Assembly: GCA_020746835.1 (NCBI GenBank)
Contig: JAGPNK010000009.1
Span: 1,736,001-1,800,000, forward strand
DNA: 64,000 nt
Direction: 5' to 3'
DNA from: Stachybotrys elegans
Taxonomy: Eukaryota > Ascomycota > Sordariomycetes > Hypocreales > Stachybotryaceae
Both the position numbers and the translations under genes were made by a program. Under the pieces are notes generated by a model. The model searched no databases and was not told where the DNA came from. It saw only the letters and a list, made by a program, of their open reading frames with translations. Shown here one piece after another: positions 11,270-21,455 of the stretch; the first letter of the stretch is position 1, and each line of letters opens with the position of its first letter.

Positions 11270-12240
11270 TTAGAACGGTGCTTTTACTTTATTCGCTCTT
11301 GCCCACTCGAGGATTGCATCCTTGTCTCGGCATGTATGAGAGTAGCCGTGTACAGCAGTTAGGCCCTGATTGTTATGCAGGTCCTGGAATGGTATGGGGC
11401 TGACATCTGCATTGCACCATAATGATAGCCTTATATGTTCCATACAATGATCTGCAATGGCAAGATGATATTAGCAAGAGGACAACGACTGAAGTTATCC
11501 CTTCGACTGACCTAAATGCAGCTTCGCCTTTGCATCTGTGCTATTCCATCTCGTAGCGGGGTCGCCATAATATTCAGGTTTGAGGGTCTTGCGGACTTCG
11601 TTGAGGCAATGGATCGAGTGAAATATGTCAAGCATGACAGGATAGTATCCTGCAAGTCATTAGCTTCTCGGATAAAAGAACATATTGTCGGAGCTGAGCT
11701 CATTTACCTGGATCATTGGGTAGTTCATCGCTATGTATGTCCATCTGATCTGCTTGCCATTTGGGGATGCGACTAATCAAGTCGTAATCTGCTTCCCAAA
11801 CCGCTTCGAGTTCGGGCGATGGCTCGCCCATGTAAGGAGTTTTGTGTTTAACAGCGTCCGGATAGACAACTGAGTGATATTTGATGACCTCTGATGCCGG
11901 CGCTGAGATGCCCTGTTAGCCTCATCGTCCGTATTCAATGCATCAGGTTGGAAACAGCACGCCCGACACCCCGTGTAGACCAATACATACAGTATGTTAG
12001 AACAGCTCGGTTAGAGGTTCTCCCCAATGGCAGTGTCAAAAGACCAACAGCGACCATTAAGAAGAAGCAGCCTGTTGCCCAAAGGGCCGGGATCATCAGG
12101 CGAACCCATTCAGAGCGTTTTGCCCGATTCACCACGCGTGGTCCATTTTCCGATTCATTCTCCGATTCATATTCCGAAGATGTCAAGGCATGACTCTCTT
12201 CTCCCTTGGGGATTTCTCGGTAGTTTTTTGAACTGGGCAT
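11270..12240 (-). CDS. UstYa-like (DUF3328) oxidase, candidate RiPP cyclase
   Basis: Four exons (12240-11991, 11902-11708, 11649-11512, 11451-11270) join in phase to 254 residues with normal splice sites. The N-terminus is polar (residues 1-47), followed by one membrane helix at about 48-70 (LMIPALWATGCFFLMVAVGL). A lumenal domain carries KYHSVVYPD, YMGEPSPELEAVW and the two diagnostic HxxHC motifs: HSIHC at 159-163 (in exon 3) and HLDHC at 193-197 (split by the last intron). WCNADVSP and a C-terminal HTCRD also match the family. UstYa-type proteins are membrane-anchored oxidases that cyclise ribosomal peptides (ustiloxin, phomopsin, asperipin, epichloecyclin pathways) or perform other oxidations. 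The gene is divergent from the repeat precursor gene, with 1.2 kb between starts, and repeat copies lie on both sides. The ATG at 12240 was chosen because the in-frame codon upstream is GTG. Confidence 0.85.
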
Positions 12241-13436
12241 GATAGGCACTCAAGCGAGGAACGTGTTTTGAAAGGGGTTGAATCACAGTGATGAGCAGGA
12301 CATGGCGATGAAGACAGTTACTTCTCGCGTGATAGATAGAAATCCCGAGAGTGGGATTAGGATGCGACAACTTCCGACTTATAACGGTGGATCTAAGGGT
12401 TTTCCACCTTGTATTCACCAATCGCTTATAATCCTTCAATCGCACAATCCTTCGATAGCTTGAATCAATCCTTGGCTCTACACAACGCCGAGACCGCCGA
12501 GACAAAAGGTCTTTGCCCGATGGGCTTAGCCGTCTTGGCGTCGCCTCCCTCTTGGCATCACCCGACGACGATGATTCATCCATATACAGTTTGTCTTCCC
12601 AATCCAGAAGGTATTTGTAAGATAAGAAAGGTCTTTACGACTTCTCCTCATCGCAAACCCTTTCTATCTTGCTCCAGAAGTCCTACAAAAGTTCCAAATA
12701 TGTGGGAATTCTGGGATGGTGCCCCTTGAGCGCCAAGGCTCGTGACGTGGAGGGCCTCTCTGATAGCATACGGAGTAGACAGATTAACACTTGCTATTGA
12801 GCAGAAGAATATACCGGTTTAACAAGAGCGTCAAACCTAAGGCTATGTTCATAAATATATAAAGATTTCCGTAGACCTCTGTATACCCCAATTCATGGGA
12901 AGCTGTTATAGCAATAAGCATTGGGCATCCGGCGTCCAGTGGAAGAAGGCTTCTTCTACAGAAATGACTTCCACAAGGTAACAAATTCCCAAAGATACGG
13001 CCTGGCAAGGGTCCATGTTTTGACACGAGGGAATCCCTGATCCTGTGACCCAATCAGACAGAGGCCAGCGACTTTGAGGACGCCCCCCCCTATGATGATA
13101 AGACGTTTCTCATGCAGGTTAACAGTCATCATGTCCACTACAGTACTACGTAGTATGCAGTAGGATTCTTAAACGAATTAAACGAATTAAACGAAGGGGG
13201 CCCCGCATTCACTGAGGGGCTGCTCTCTTTTGTAACCTTGGTTGTGTTACCCATGTGCATGGGTATGTTTGGTTAGAGCCAAAGTCGACTGGCCTTAATT
13301 GCACCTGCATTGTTGGGAGGAGAATTAGTATAATAATGCAGATTGTTCTACTCTCAAGTGCCCTTCATCTCGGCAAGTCTTTCGAGTATATTTCTCACTT
13401 ACATACACCTGATATCACTACATCTTCGAAAACATC
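12241..13436. promoter_or_regulatory. Divergent promoter region between the UstYa-like gene and the precursor gene
   Basis: The 1.2 kb region separates two outward-transcribed genes, so shared regulation is likely (inference). Visible elements are a perfect 12-bp palindrome TACTACGTAGTA (13144-13155), three exact tandem copies of the 9-mer TTAAACGAA (13169-13195), and a GGGGCCCC palindrome (13197-13204). All three lie about 230-290 bp before the precursor start. A degenerate copy of the dispersed repeat lies at about 13028-13105. No other gene is supported. Confidence 0.45.
13028..13105 (+). repeat. Degenerate dispersed repeat copy E
   Basis: The segment reading GGGAATCCC..., GAGGCCAGCGACTTTGAGGA and a following GATGATAAGACG aligns to the second half of the repeat seen at 11074, 26600 and 36750, with several substitutions and small indels. 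It sits in the promoter region of the precursor gene. Confidence 0.5.
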
Positions 13437-13739
13437 ATGAAGTCATCCACTGTTTTCGTGACCCTAGGCCTCTGGCTGTCGGTTTCGACCGCACTGCCGA
13501 CTGCTAAGGAGAACCTGCTCGACAAGAAGATTGGCCTCTCCACCGACTGGATCAAGCGTGATGAGAACCTTCTTGACAAGAAGATCGGCCTCTCTACCGA
13601 CTGGATCAAGCGTGACGAGAACCTTCTCGACAAGAAGATTGGTCTTGCCACTGATTGGATCAAGCGTGACGAGAACAAGCGCGATGAGAATCTTCTTGAC
13701 AAGAAGATTGGTCTTTCTACCGACTGGATTAAGAAATAA
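13437..13739 (+). CDS. Secreted, Kex2-processed repeat precursor peptide (candidate dikaritin/epichloecyclin-type RiPP precursor)
   Basis: The 100-residue product has a signal peptide at about residues 1-19. Four repeat units follow at residues 25-41, 43-59, 61-77 and 84-100, each reading ENLLDKKIGLSTDWIKR. Unit 3 has Ala for Ser, and unit 4 ends KK. Lys-Arg sites for the Golgi protease Kex2 lie at 40-41, 58-59, 76-77 and 81-82, and Lys-Lys pairs at 30-31, 48-49, 66-67, 89-90 and 99-100. Cleavage at KR would release DENLLDKKIGLSTDWI. If KK is also cut, the octapeptide IGLSTDWI is released four times, one being IGLATDWI. The units differ at many codon third positions but almost never in amino acid. 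Layout and the adjacent UstYa-like gene match fungal RiPP precursors. An alternative is a Kex2-processed structural or effector peptide. It does not look like an alpha-pheromone precursor. Confidence 0.8.
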   Translation: MKSSTVFVTLGLWLSVSTALPTAKENLLDKKIGLSTDWIKRDENLLDKKIGLSTDWIKRDENLLDKKIGLATDWIKRDENKRDENLLDKKIGLSTDWIKK

Positions 13740-15189
13740 AGAAAGAAAGAAAAAATACCCGGTAAGTCTCTCACAGGCATTGGCATGGCATTCCTAACAT
13801 AAGATAGATTCTGCTATGAGATTCAGTTTAGCCATTCAATGTCACGCTATACCTGCCTCATGAAGGGCTTATTGAACAATCTAAATCTCTGCAATTGTGA
13901 TTGTCTTGTACCACTTTTAATTCTGTCCTTGTAAGAGCTAAAAAGGGCAAGTGTATCTGCCCCTCAAGTTCAGAGAATGCTTGGGGTATCTGTCACTGCC
14001 TTATTTCTTAGACAGTGTCACCATTTACTTGCATTTTTGAGGCTGGTGATTGTATCAGGCTATCAGAGTAACCAGCTGGAAGCCCAATGACGGAGTGATT
14101 TCCCCATTCAATTAAAGCTCTCGGCCTGCCGTTACGGAGCCCATCTCGAATTTTATTTGGGCCAAACAGACTATATGTTAACCCTTTAGGTAGAAGAGAT
14201 ATTCCCATAGTGCTTCGTTCCGAGCATGATCATCTCTAGCCTAATAGTATGTCCATATTGGCCATAAACAGGGCACCATATCAGCTAGCCATGTTGGTCA
14301 GCAACGAGGGTGGTAGTTAGACTCGCCGCAAACCGACATATATGCAAAACGCAGGCCGAGTAGATATTCAATGGAAGTGTAGGTTCACGTGCCAATTGCT
14401 CTTTCAATTTTCTAGCCAGGAATTTTAATCCGATGTCATACTCCATTCTGTCCTTGTCAAGCAGTAAACTCTGCGCATCTATTCTCTATGATCGATCTAC
14501 CCGCGACAATCTCTTAACAAGACATGTTGTGAAGCAGCCCTTTCAGTCGTTGTCATATATGAGAGTTTATTTATGTAGGTAAGTTTGACATACAGTCACA
14601 ACAATTCAAGACATTACGCTGCAAAAGCCGGTTCTTGTTGGTTCATACTAGACAACCATCATGGGTGAGCTGAGAGTTATGAAGACGGGAATATTATTTG
14701 GCATTATGAGGCGTCCATAGATAAAATATGTAGCTGTTATAAGAGTCATTATCTACAACATCCTTTTCTGTATTTTTCCAAGGCAGGTTTTTGTAATCTT
14801 CACTGGCAGAAAATTAATGCTCTTGAAAAGCTGGGATACGTCCAATGCCTCTTCAATCTTAGGCGCAAGTTCAAGAACTGAGAAAAACTCTTTGGGGCAG
14901 TCTATACCAGGTCGCCTCCCCAGCAAAGGTGATTGGAGATATCATACGGAGTGCCTGGATGATTAAGCCCAATGTCTCACTTGAGGGGGTTGGGGAAAAG
15001 GTCAGGAGAGACTCGGAGAGGTTAGTGGAGGATCAAAGGAGAAGCAACTAGATGACCCAAAGTGAATGGGCCTGATGCGTACAGGGTTGCGTGCACAGAG
15101 GTTGGATATGAGCTTTCATACAAGCATAAAGAACTGAGGGTGAATCAAGGTCACGGCATGACCTGATAACGGCGTGAATAATCCAGGTA
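13740..15189. other. Intergenic, AT-rich, no supported gene
   Basis: 1.45 kb with frequent stops in all frames. Just after the precursor stop, GTAAGT at 13761, CTAAC and an AG at about 13807 could form an intron in the 3' untranslated region. Nothing else is recognisable. Confidence 0.4.
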
Positions 15190-16000
15190 GAGATATTATA
15201 GGAAAGTTTCATCCGCCAGCCTTGGAAACATGCCATATTCTACTATCGCCCAAAGGATATCTGGGTCATGGCGTATCAATGTGGCCCGGCATATAAATTC
15301 TTCTACAAGACCTCCAAGGACCCAGCCAATGCCAATGGTTGGGGCCCCATGACGTCCCCTTTCACGGGATGCATTAGATCAGGAACTGGCCCTCTTGGTC
15401 CGGCAGTCATTGGTGGCGACAAAAACATGTACTTGTTCTTCTGTGCAGAAAACGGTATTGTTTACAGGGCGAGCATGCCCAGATGACTTCCCCGGAAGCT
15501 TTGGCTCAGCGTCGGTAGTGGCACCCCAGGAAAGAAGCCCAGGGATGTTTTACGATGGTGTCCAAGTCTATACCGCGCCTCCAGGGAATTATCTCATGGT
15601 TGTCGAGGCCATCAGGGCTGACGCGCGCCGCTACATGCGCTCGTTTACGGCCACCAGTCTAAACGGCCCATGGACGCCACAAGCAGCCACAGAAGCAAAC
15701 CCTTTCGCCGACCTGAACAATATTAACGTCACATGGACTGAGTTTGTCGGCCACGGTGACCTGATTCGCGAAAACCCCGATCAGATCATGACGATTGACA
15801 CATGCAATCTGCAGTTTCTCTATCGGGGAGCACGCAGGGAGGGCATGGCATATTCTGTTTCCTTACCGACTGGGACTCCTGACCGCAGATTGGTAGATGG
15901 ATGGTTACGGATTGCCTGGCATTTGCACAATACAAATTTCCCGGGCGCAATGCAGACAGGAGCGCGAATTGCTTGGTACATGTTTGGTTTATCAAAGGTG
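15190..16000 (+). pseudogene. Decayed GH62 alpha-L-arabinofuranosidase
   Basis: The reading IFYYRPKDIWVMAYQCGPAY, then TSKDPANANGW, SGTGPLGPAVIGGDKNMYLF, DFPGSFGSASVV, YLMVVEAI and RYMRSFTATSLNGPWTPQA aligns along the GH62 catalytic domain up to FVGHGDLIRENPDQIMTID and CNLQFLYRG. The family removes arabinose from xylan. Three defects are visible. There is no start codon or signal peptide, because the frame upstream of 15205 hits a stop. A frameshift occurs at about 15478 between RASMP and DDFPGSF. After the CNLQFLYRG segment the terminal family residues are lost. A neighbouring gene ends at 16033, so the relic is wedged against it. Confidence 0.75.
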
Positions 16001-16032
16001 AATATACAATGTGATTCTAAGATACAAGAGGA

Positions 16033-17298
16033 CTAAGAGTCCATCTGCGATGCCACGCGGTTCACAGTCTCCTGACTTGGAAGATTCGTAACCATGAGAT
16101 AAAGTGCATCAGTCTTCATCATCTTCTTCAGTGGGCGTTTCGAGCTCCGTTGCTTGCGCTTAGCCTTTCGAGCCTCCCGGCGATGACTTATTCTATCAGC
16201 CAAGCCCCCTGAAGGTCCCAGCGATGTCCGGGTTCCGTTTGTCGCAAGCGAAATTAGACCGCCGCTGTTGGCCGCCGAGTTGGGGTCACCATAGGCGGAT
16301 GCAAACTCCTTGCGAGGTGCGGCGGGCATCCTGCTGTTGGGGTTTTCGGCTTCAAACTTGGCTGCCGCACGCCGGTTCTTGTAATCGTCCATGACGTGGC
16401 CAAACTGCTTGAACGAGCTGGATGGCTGCTCGTCGAGGCCTGGGAAGACGAGCGGGGCCGTGGGAGGCAAGTCGATGTCGTTCTCAATCTTCATGGCGCT
16501 GCTGTTGAGATATCCTCGCCATTTGCTCTGATCCTGGCGCGCGCCGATGCTCTGCGTAATGTTCTGCTCCATGTTGACGTCCTGGATGACGTCGGAGGAG
16601 CTCGGGGAGTACTTGACCACCATGCAGTACAGACCCCTGGGCTTGAAGAATTGCTCGTTCATGACGTCGAGATAGTGGTTCTGCTGATGGTTGACGTAGC
16701 CGCGCCGGGCAGCCTCGACGCCGACATGGATGGCCGTCGAGGCCAGATGCGCAACCGGGCTGATGCCCATGGTCAGAGCGGCAGCATTACTCGCTACCAG
16801 GACGCCAGCATTGGTTACGTGAAACCATGAACTTTTGCTGATGCTCCTCTCCATGCCATCTAGAAACTCTAGCCAGGCATCCTGGTCAATAGCGCAGTCG
16901 GCTAGCACTGGGGCATAGGCTCGGACGAAACCTTTGTGCTGGGACTTGGGCCGTCTCTGGGGCAGGAGAACCAGCGAGGGTAGGGGAGTTGTGGTTGCCG
17001 GGGGCGGATGTCGCTGTGCAAATGTCTGGAGCATCCTGTCCTCGTCAAACTCAGCAGCCGCCGAGGGTCCGCCGGGCGTCTGCTGGGCTTCGTCCATGTC
17101 GAGCAGCAGCTCCTCATCCTCGGCCGAGTCATAGTCGCTCTCGCTGTACGGATCCTGGCCGGCTGGAGCTGGAGCGGGGCCGGAGGAGGCTGCTTGGCTT
17201 TTGGCGGCTTTGCGTTGCTCGCTGTGAGCCTTGTACTCCTTGGCTAGGCCAACAGAGCCGCTGATGAGCTTGGATATGGGACCGCCTCGGTTGAGCAT
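16033..17298 (-). CDS. Conserved fungal hypothetical protein (421 aa)
   Basis: An uninterrupted frame with start at 17298. Residues about 30-115 are low-complexity, with an acidic patch (SESDYDSAEDEELLLDMDE). A globular section follows (GFVRAYAPVLADCAIDQDAW, then FLDGMERSISKSSWF). A small-residue hydrophobic stretch (VTNAGVLVASNAAALTMGIS) continues with a segment that includes RGLYCMVVKYSP. The C-terminus is strongly basic (HRREARKAKRKQRSSKRPLK). I recognise the general layout from fungal proteins of unknown function but no characterised domain. A weak membrane-association helix at the hydrophobic stretch is possible. Codon use and the absence of introns look normal for the window. Confidence 0.7.
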   Translation of the reverse strand: MLNRGGPISKLISGSVGLAKEYKAHSEQRKAAKSQAASSGPAPAPAGQDPYSESDYDSAEDEELLLDMDEAQQTPGGPSAAAEFDEDRMLQTFAQRHPPPATTTPLPSLVLLPQRRPKSQHKGFVRAYAPVLADCAIDQDAWLEFLDGMERSISKSSWFHVTNAGVLVASNAAALTMGISPVAHLASTAIHVGVEAARRGYVNHQQNHYLDVMNEQFFKPRGLYCMVVKYSPSSSDVIQDVNMEQNITQSIGARQDQSKWRGYLNSSAMKIENDIDLPPTAPLVFPGLDEQPSSSFKQFGHVMDDYKNRRAAAKFEAENPNSRMPAAPRKEFASAYGDPNSAANSGGLISLATNGTRTSLGPSGGLADRISHRREARKAKRKQRSSKRPLKKMMKTDALYLMVTNLPSQETVNRVASQMDS

Positions 17299-17663
17299 GT
17301 TGAAGGGGTGCAGATAGTATGGTATGATGTGATGGGAAGCTTGGCAGGGAGATGATCTTGAAGCCTTTTATACAGGCGAGCTCGCACGCATGACCCTTCT
17401 CGTCCAAGCGTATGAAGCTAAGCTTTTGCCCAGCCTGCCCAGCCTGTCCAGCAGGCTTGTGTGGCTTGTCAGCACTAACTCTGCTCTAAAATCCTTCGTT
17501 ACTCATCACCTCTGGCCCCTTGATGCTTAATCCTTGGAATTCCGGGAGCTCGGCACCATCCTCTAATAATAGGCTGCGAGTTGTTGATCACCCATGGCCA
17601 AGCTATTTCCCCTCCTTTAGCACCTCGCACGCACTGCCAAATTCGTCCATCCACACACGCAAC

Positions 17664-19368
17664 ATGGCGTTTCGGTCCCGCGGTCTGCCCAGTACCGGCT
17701 GCAACAAGTGCCGATCGAGGAAGATCAGGGTACGGTAGGCACTCTGCAACGTGGCGCATGGGGCTGACGGCATGCAGTGTGACGAGAGGAAGCCGACTTG
17801 CGCAAACTGCGAAAAGATTGGGCACGCCGAGTGCAGATACAGGGACGAGTTTGAGCGGACATGGCGAATCCAGACCGACAAGGCGGTAGTAAAGACCCAG
17901 AGACAACGAGAGCCGGCCGAGACGGTAAGATGCCGCCGCCCGCATGCCACCCCTGGCTGAAACAAGCTTACCAAAGTAGTCCTTTGAGTCCGTCGTCTTC
18001 CATCGATGCCTGCACGACTGGGCCTGTGGAACGGATGCCACGCCAGGCATAAGCGTTTCTTGGTTCACTGCTCTGCCCGCCATGTACGCCAACGCAAGCC
18101 CGGGCGGGTTGCTGCATACGTCGATACAGGTTCTCGCCAACGCAAACTACGGCAAAAGGCTCAGCGATGACGGCGCACTCAGACAAGCGGCCTCTCAATA
18201 TGGGCAAGTCTTGACCATGCTGAGGGATACCCTTCCCGACATGGAGGTCTCGACATGGGAAGTGCTGGCTTCCATTCTGATGCTGGGCATCTACGAGGTG
18301 AGCAACCCGAATCTCCTCTCGGCGCCGTGCTGAATCAATGTCAAGACACTTGTCGATAAATGCATAGCTGCCAAGGGCGGCTGGATGAGCCACATGGCCG
18401 GCGCATCCATGCTTTTGAAGAGGAACCAGCAAAGGACGCCTTTGGAGCTGAAGATTCGCGCAATGATTACCAGACAAATGGTCAGAACCCAACAATACAA
18501 GTAGTGCGTGCCAATCAATACGTGCCTGGCTAACACGACCCAGCTACACGCCAGCCTCATAACCGGCCAGGAGCCTATGATGCATCTGGAGCAGGGACAG
18601 CCACCCCCGCCTTCACCGCTGCTGAAACACATCTACACGCAGACAAATCTGCTTCACCAAGCCGCCTCGATATGCACGGAGTGGAGAAGGGCCTTTGTAG
18701 AGGTAGACATGGGCTCGGGCCCGGAGAGGCTGGTGGCTGTGGCAGGCCGGGCCTTGTCGCTTGACAGAATGCTCGACGAATGGTCGCGGCACCTCCCCAG
18801 CGAATTCGTCTACACTATGGAGCCGACATCAGTCAGCGCAGACCCCGCGTGGCTCCAATCGCTATTTGAAGGGCCGTGGGCTCCGCAGGCCTCGCACCAC
18901 TACGCGACGGGGGTGGCGGAGATGCTGTGGCGGTTCTACTGGGTGGCTCGGATGATCCTGGGCCAGGCGCTCCTCCACACCGACGTAGTGCTGCGTGGCA
19001 AAGGCTCAGCCCTGAACCCCGTTGCCGAGTGCCGTAGCCAAGTCGAGTTTGGCCTGCTGCTGGCCGCCGACCGGCTGTGCGAGTCGTGCCTCGGCCCTCT
19101 TGTCGCCGTGAGCAGAAAGGGACCATCAAGTGTCAGCGTTCAAGATGTCCCAAGCCTCCACGGCTACCTCATGCTGCAAATTGTCCCGACGGTTGAGCTG
19201 TGTCTCGAGCAAATCGTGGTTAGCGATGACCTGTCTGGCCGAAAGGATTGGATCAGGAGGATGAAGGTGTTCCTCGGGCAACAGATAGGGTTTGAGAAGG
19301 CGACAGCCGATCTAGACCCTGCGAGATACAGGAGGCTCCCTATTCAAATGTGGAGTATGACGAGTTAG
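17664..19368 (+). CDS. Zn2Cys6 transcription factor with Fungal_trans_2-type region
   Basis: The first exon encodes GCNKCRSRKIR. An intron of about 50 bp follows, and the second exon supplies CDERKPTCANCEKIGHAEC, completing the six-cysteine binuclear zinc cluster. Another intron (about 17927-17991) joins to SFESVVFHRCLHDWACGTDA. The middle region includes WEVLASILMLGIYE, GGWMSHMAGASMLLK and, after a further intron, LHASLITGQEP, as in the Fungal_trans_2 family (PF11951). The stop is at 19368. It is presumably a nuclear regulator of nearby genes. It lies between the precursor/UstYa pair and the tyrosinase, as pathway regulators often do. The intron near 18300-18350 was not resolved with confidence. 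Confidence 0.8.
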
Positions 19369-19768
19369 CAGGGTCTCAAATCACTCCGTAATGCAATTAT
19401 AGTCGCTTCCTGGATTTGCTTGGTTCGACCAGGGAGATTGATATCGATTGACAAGTCGATCCAACGCTATCCCATCCCATCGTGCCAGCTGAACCATCCC
19501 ACAGGGCGCAACGTGGGAAATCCTTACCCAACTTGGCAATGCGTGCGACAGGGTCGAGGCTTGCTGACTGGCACCGTCAATGCGAGGCTGGTGCAAGGCT
19601 CATTACAATAGCATGTTGATCAATCCTTCGCCCATGCTGCTACTCGAGGGTGAGGAGACGGGAAATATAAAAGCCATGTTTGAGCCAAGGAACGTTCGTG
19701 ATAGCTTCTTCTACAGCTTCTTCTCCAGCTCTTTCCACAGCTTCCTCTCAACCACAGCTTTCGACACA

Positions 19769-21172
19769 ATGGCTTTGCAAAGATGGCTTGTTGCGAGCTT
19801 GGCGTGCTTCCATGCCGCTGCCCTCAGCATTCCGCGTTCATGCAACGACAGCACCGTCGACCTGACAAAGCTGGATGCATCGATGGATTCTATCGAGGCC
19901 CTCTCCGTCCTGCAGCAAGCTACGATGCGGAATCTCTACCTAGAGGATCAGCGATCCATGCCTCAAAGGTCCACGTGCTCCTTGACGAATGCGGCTGTGC
20001 GCCGGGACTGGTAAGCTCTATTCTAGCCATCGAAGCCCGTCTAACAAGTACAGGGAACACATGTGCCCTCGCGAGAGAAAGGAATTTATCCAGGCGGTGC
20101 AATGCCTGCGGGCCAAACCTTCAATTGCTGATCCAGACTTTGCGCGAGCAGCTCGCACTCGGTACGACGACTTTACTGCCGTTCATGTCAATCTGACCAA
20201 CTTCGTCCACGCCACTGGATCCTTCCTTACATGGCACCGATACTTTATCTGGTCTTTTGAGAAGGCGCTCCGTGACGAGTGCGGATACCCGGGATATCTT
20301 CCCGTGAGTACTTGGCCCGAGTTGTCGAACGCCAGCTAATCATACAGTACTGGAACTGGTTCTCGCACGCCGATGATCCGCGAAGCTCCCCGGTTTTCGA
20401 TGGCAGTGATACCAGCATAGGCGGTGACGGCGCCTATTTCCCTCATAACGGCAGTGCTGCATTCTTTGGTTCCGTTCCTCTGCCTCCGGCCAATGGTGGA
20501 GGCTGCATTGCAAGCGGACCATTCAAAGAGTAAGCCATCTACCTTCGCCCCCAAGGTCAATGCATGCATGCTGACTGCTACAGTATCCAAGCAACCATGG
20601 GACCCATTGCCGCCGGCATGTTCGGCATGGAGCCGCCCGTGGCGAGTTTCCACGAGTACAACCCTCGCTGCATCCGTCGAGACCTCAACCACCACGTCTC
20701 GAGCAGGTTCTTCACAACTGCCAACTTGCTCAACCTGACGATTGGAGATGCTTCTAAGACCGTCAAGTCCTTCCAGGACGAGTTCAATGGTCGACCACAA
20801 GACAACGGATTCATGGGACTGCGTGAGTTGGCCCAGCAAAGAAACAGACAATCAGAGCAATTACTGACAGGTACAGATTCTGCGGGACACTACACCATCA
20901 ACGGAGAGAACACCGACTTCTATACATCTGTCAACGACCCATCATTCTTTTTTCACCATGCCATGATTGACAAAATCTTCTGGATGTGGCAGGTGCTGCA
21001 TCCCGCTGAGAGCAGGGAAGTTGCCGGCACCTTGACGCTGCGGAACGAGCCTCCCCTTGGTAACGCCACAATCTACGATCCCCTCATCATGGGTGTCAAT
21101 GCACCCACGAGGATGATTCACGAGCTCATGGGCACCATGGATGGAACCCCGCTCTGTTACATTTACGCTTAA
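19769..21172 (+). CDS. Secreted tyrosinase (type-3 copper oxidase)
   Basis: Five exons (19769-20010, 20054-20303, 20348-20529, 20584-20822, 20877-21172) join in phase to 402 residues. A signal peptide covers about residues 1-22 (MALQRWLVASLACFHAAALS). The CuA site is visible in DDFTAVHVNLTNFVHATGSF followed by LTWHRYF. The CuB site is in LHSAGHYTING and DPSFFFHHAMIDKIFWMWQ. Members of this family hydroxylate phenols to catechols and oxidise them to quinones. The short architecture, without the C-terminal lid domain of melanin tyrosinases, is the type found in several fungal peptide or small-molecule clusters. It ends 283 bp from the convergent subtilase-like gene. Participation in the nearby peptide pathway is inference, and the predicted core lacks tyrosine. 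Confidence 0.9.
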
Positions 21173-21455
21173 CCATGTTTTCACTTTGTCTACCATCTCA
21201 ACTGTTATAGACTTTGTCGAAGCGCATCACGCGGAGCTCGCAGCTTCTACGGCTTCAACCAAAACTCGATACTTCACTTATATAGAAAATATGAATCTCT
21301 CCAGGGTAACATGTCTCGCCTATATTTTGGTTATGCTATGAGCTATGGGGGCTTCCTCGAAGTAACTTAATGCCGATCCCATCGGTCACAGGGTTAGGAG
21401 TTCCTGCGCACCACTGAACTAGTGCGTGTATGCCCAGCCATCTATGCACACCATC

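Noticed and set aside
11075..11362. Small protein starting MWDFPFVCPNGIQTSDF, also readable at 26600 (-) and 36745
   Set aside because: The frame is carried by the dispersed repeat. Flanks differ between copies and no common stop or start context exists, so it is not a conserved gene.
13437..13739. Alpha-pheromone precursor
   Set aside because: The signal peptide plus KR-separated repeats resemble one, but the units lack the short Trp/Cys-rich pheromone sequence and the spacer dipeptides cut by Ste13-type aminopeptidase.
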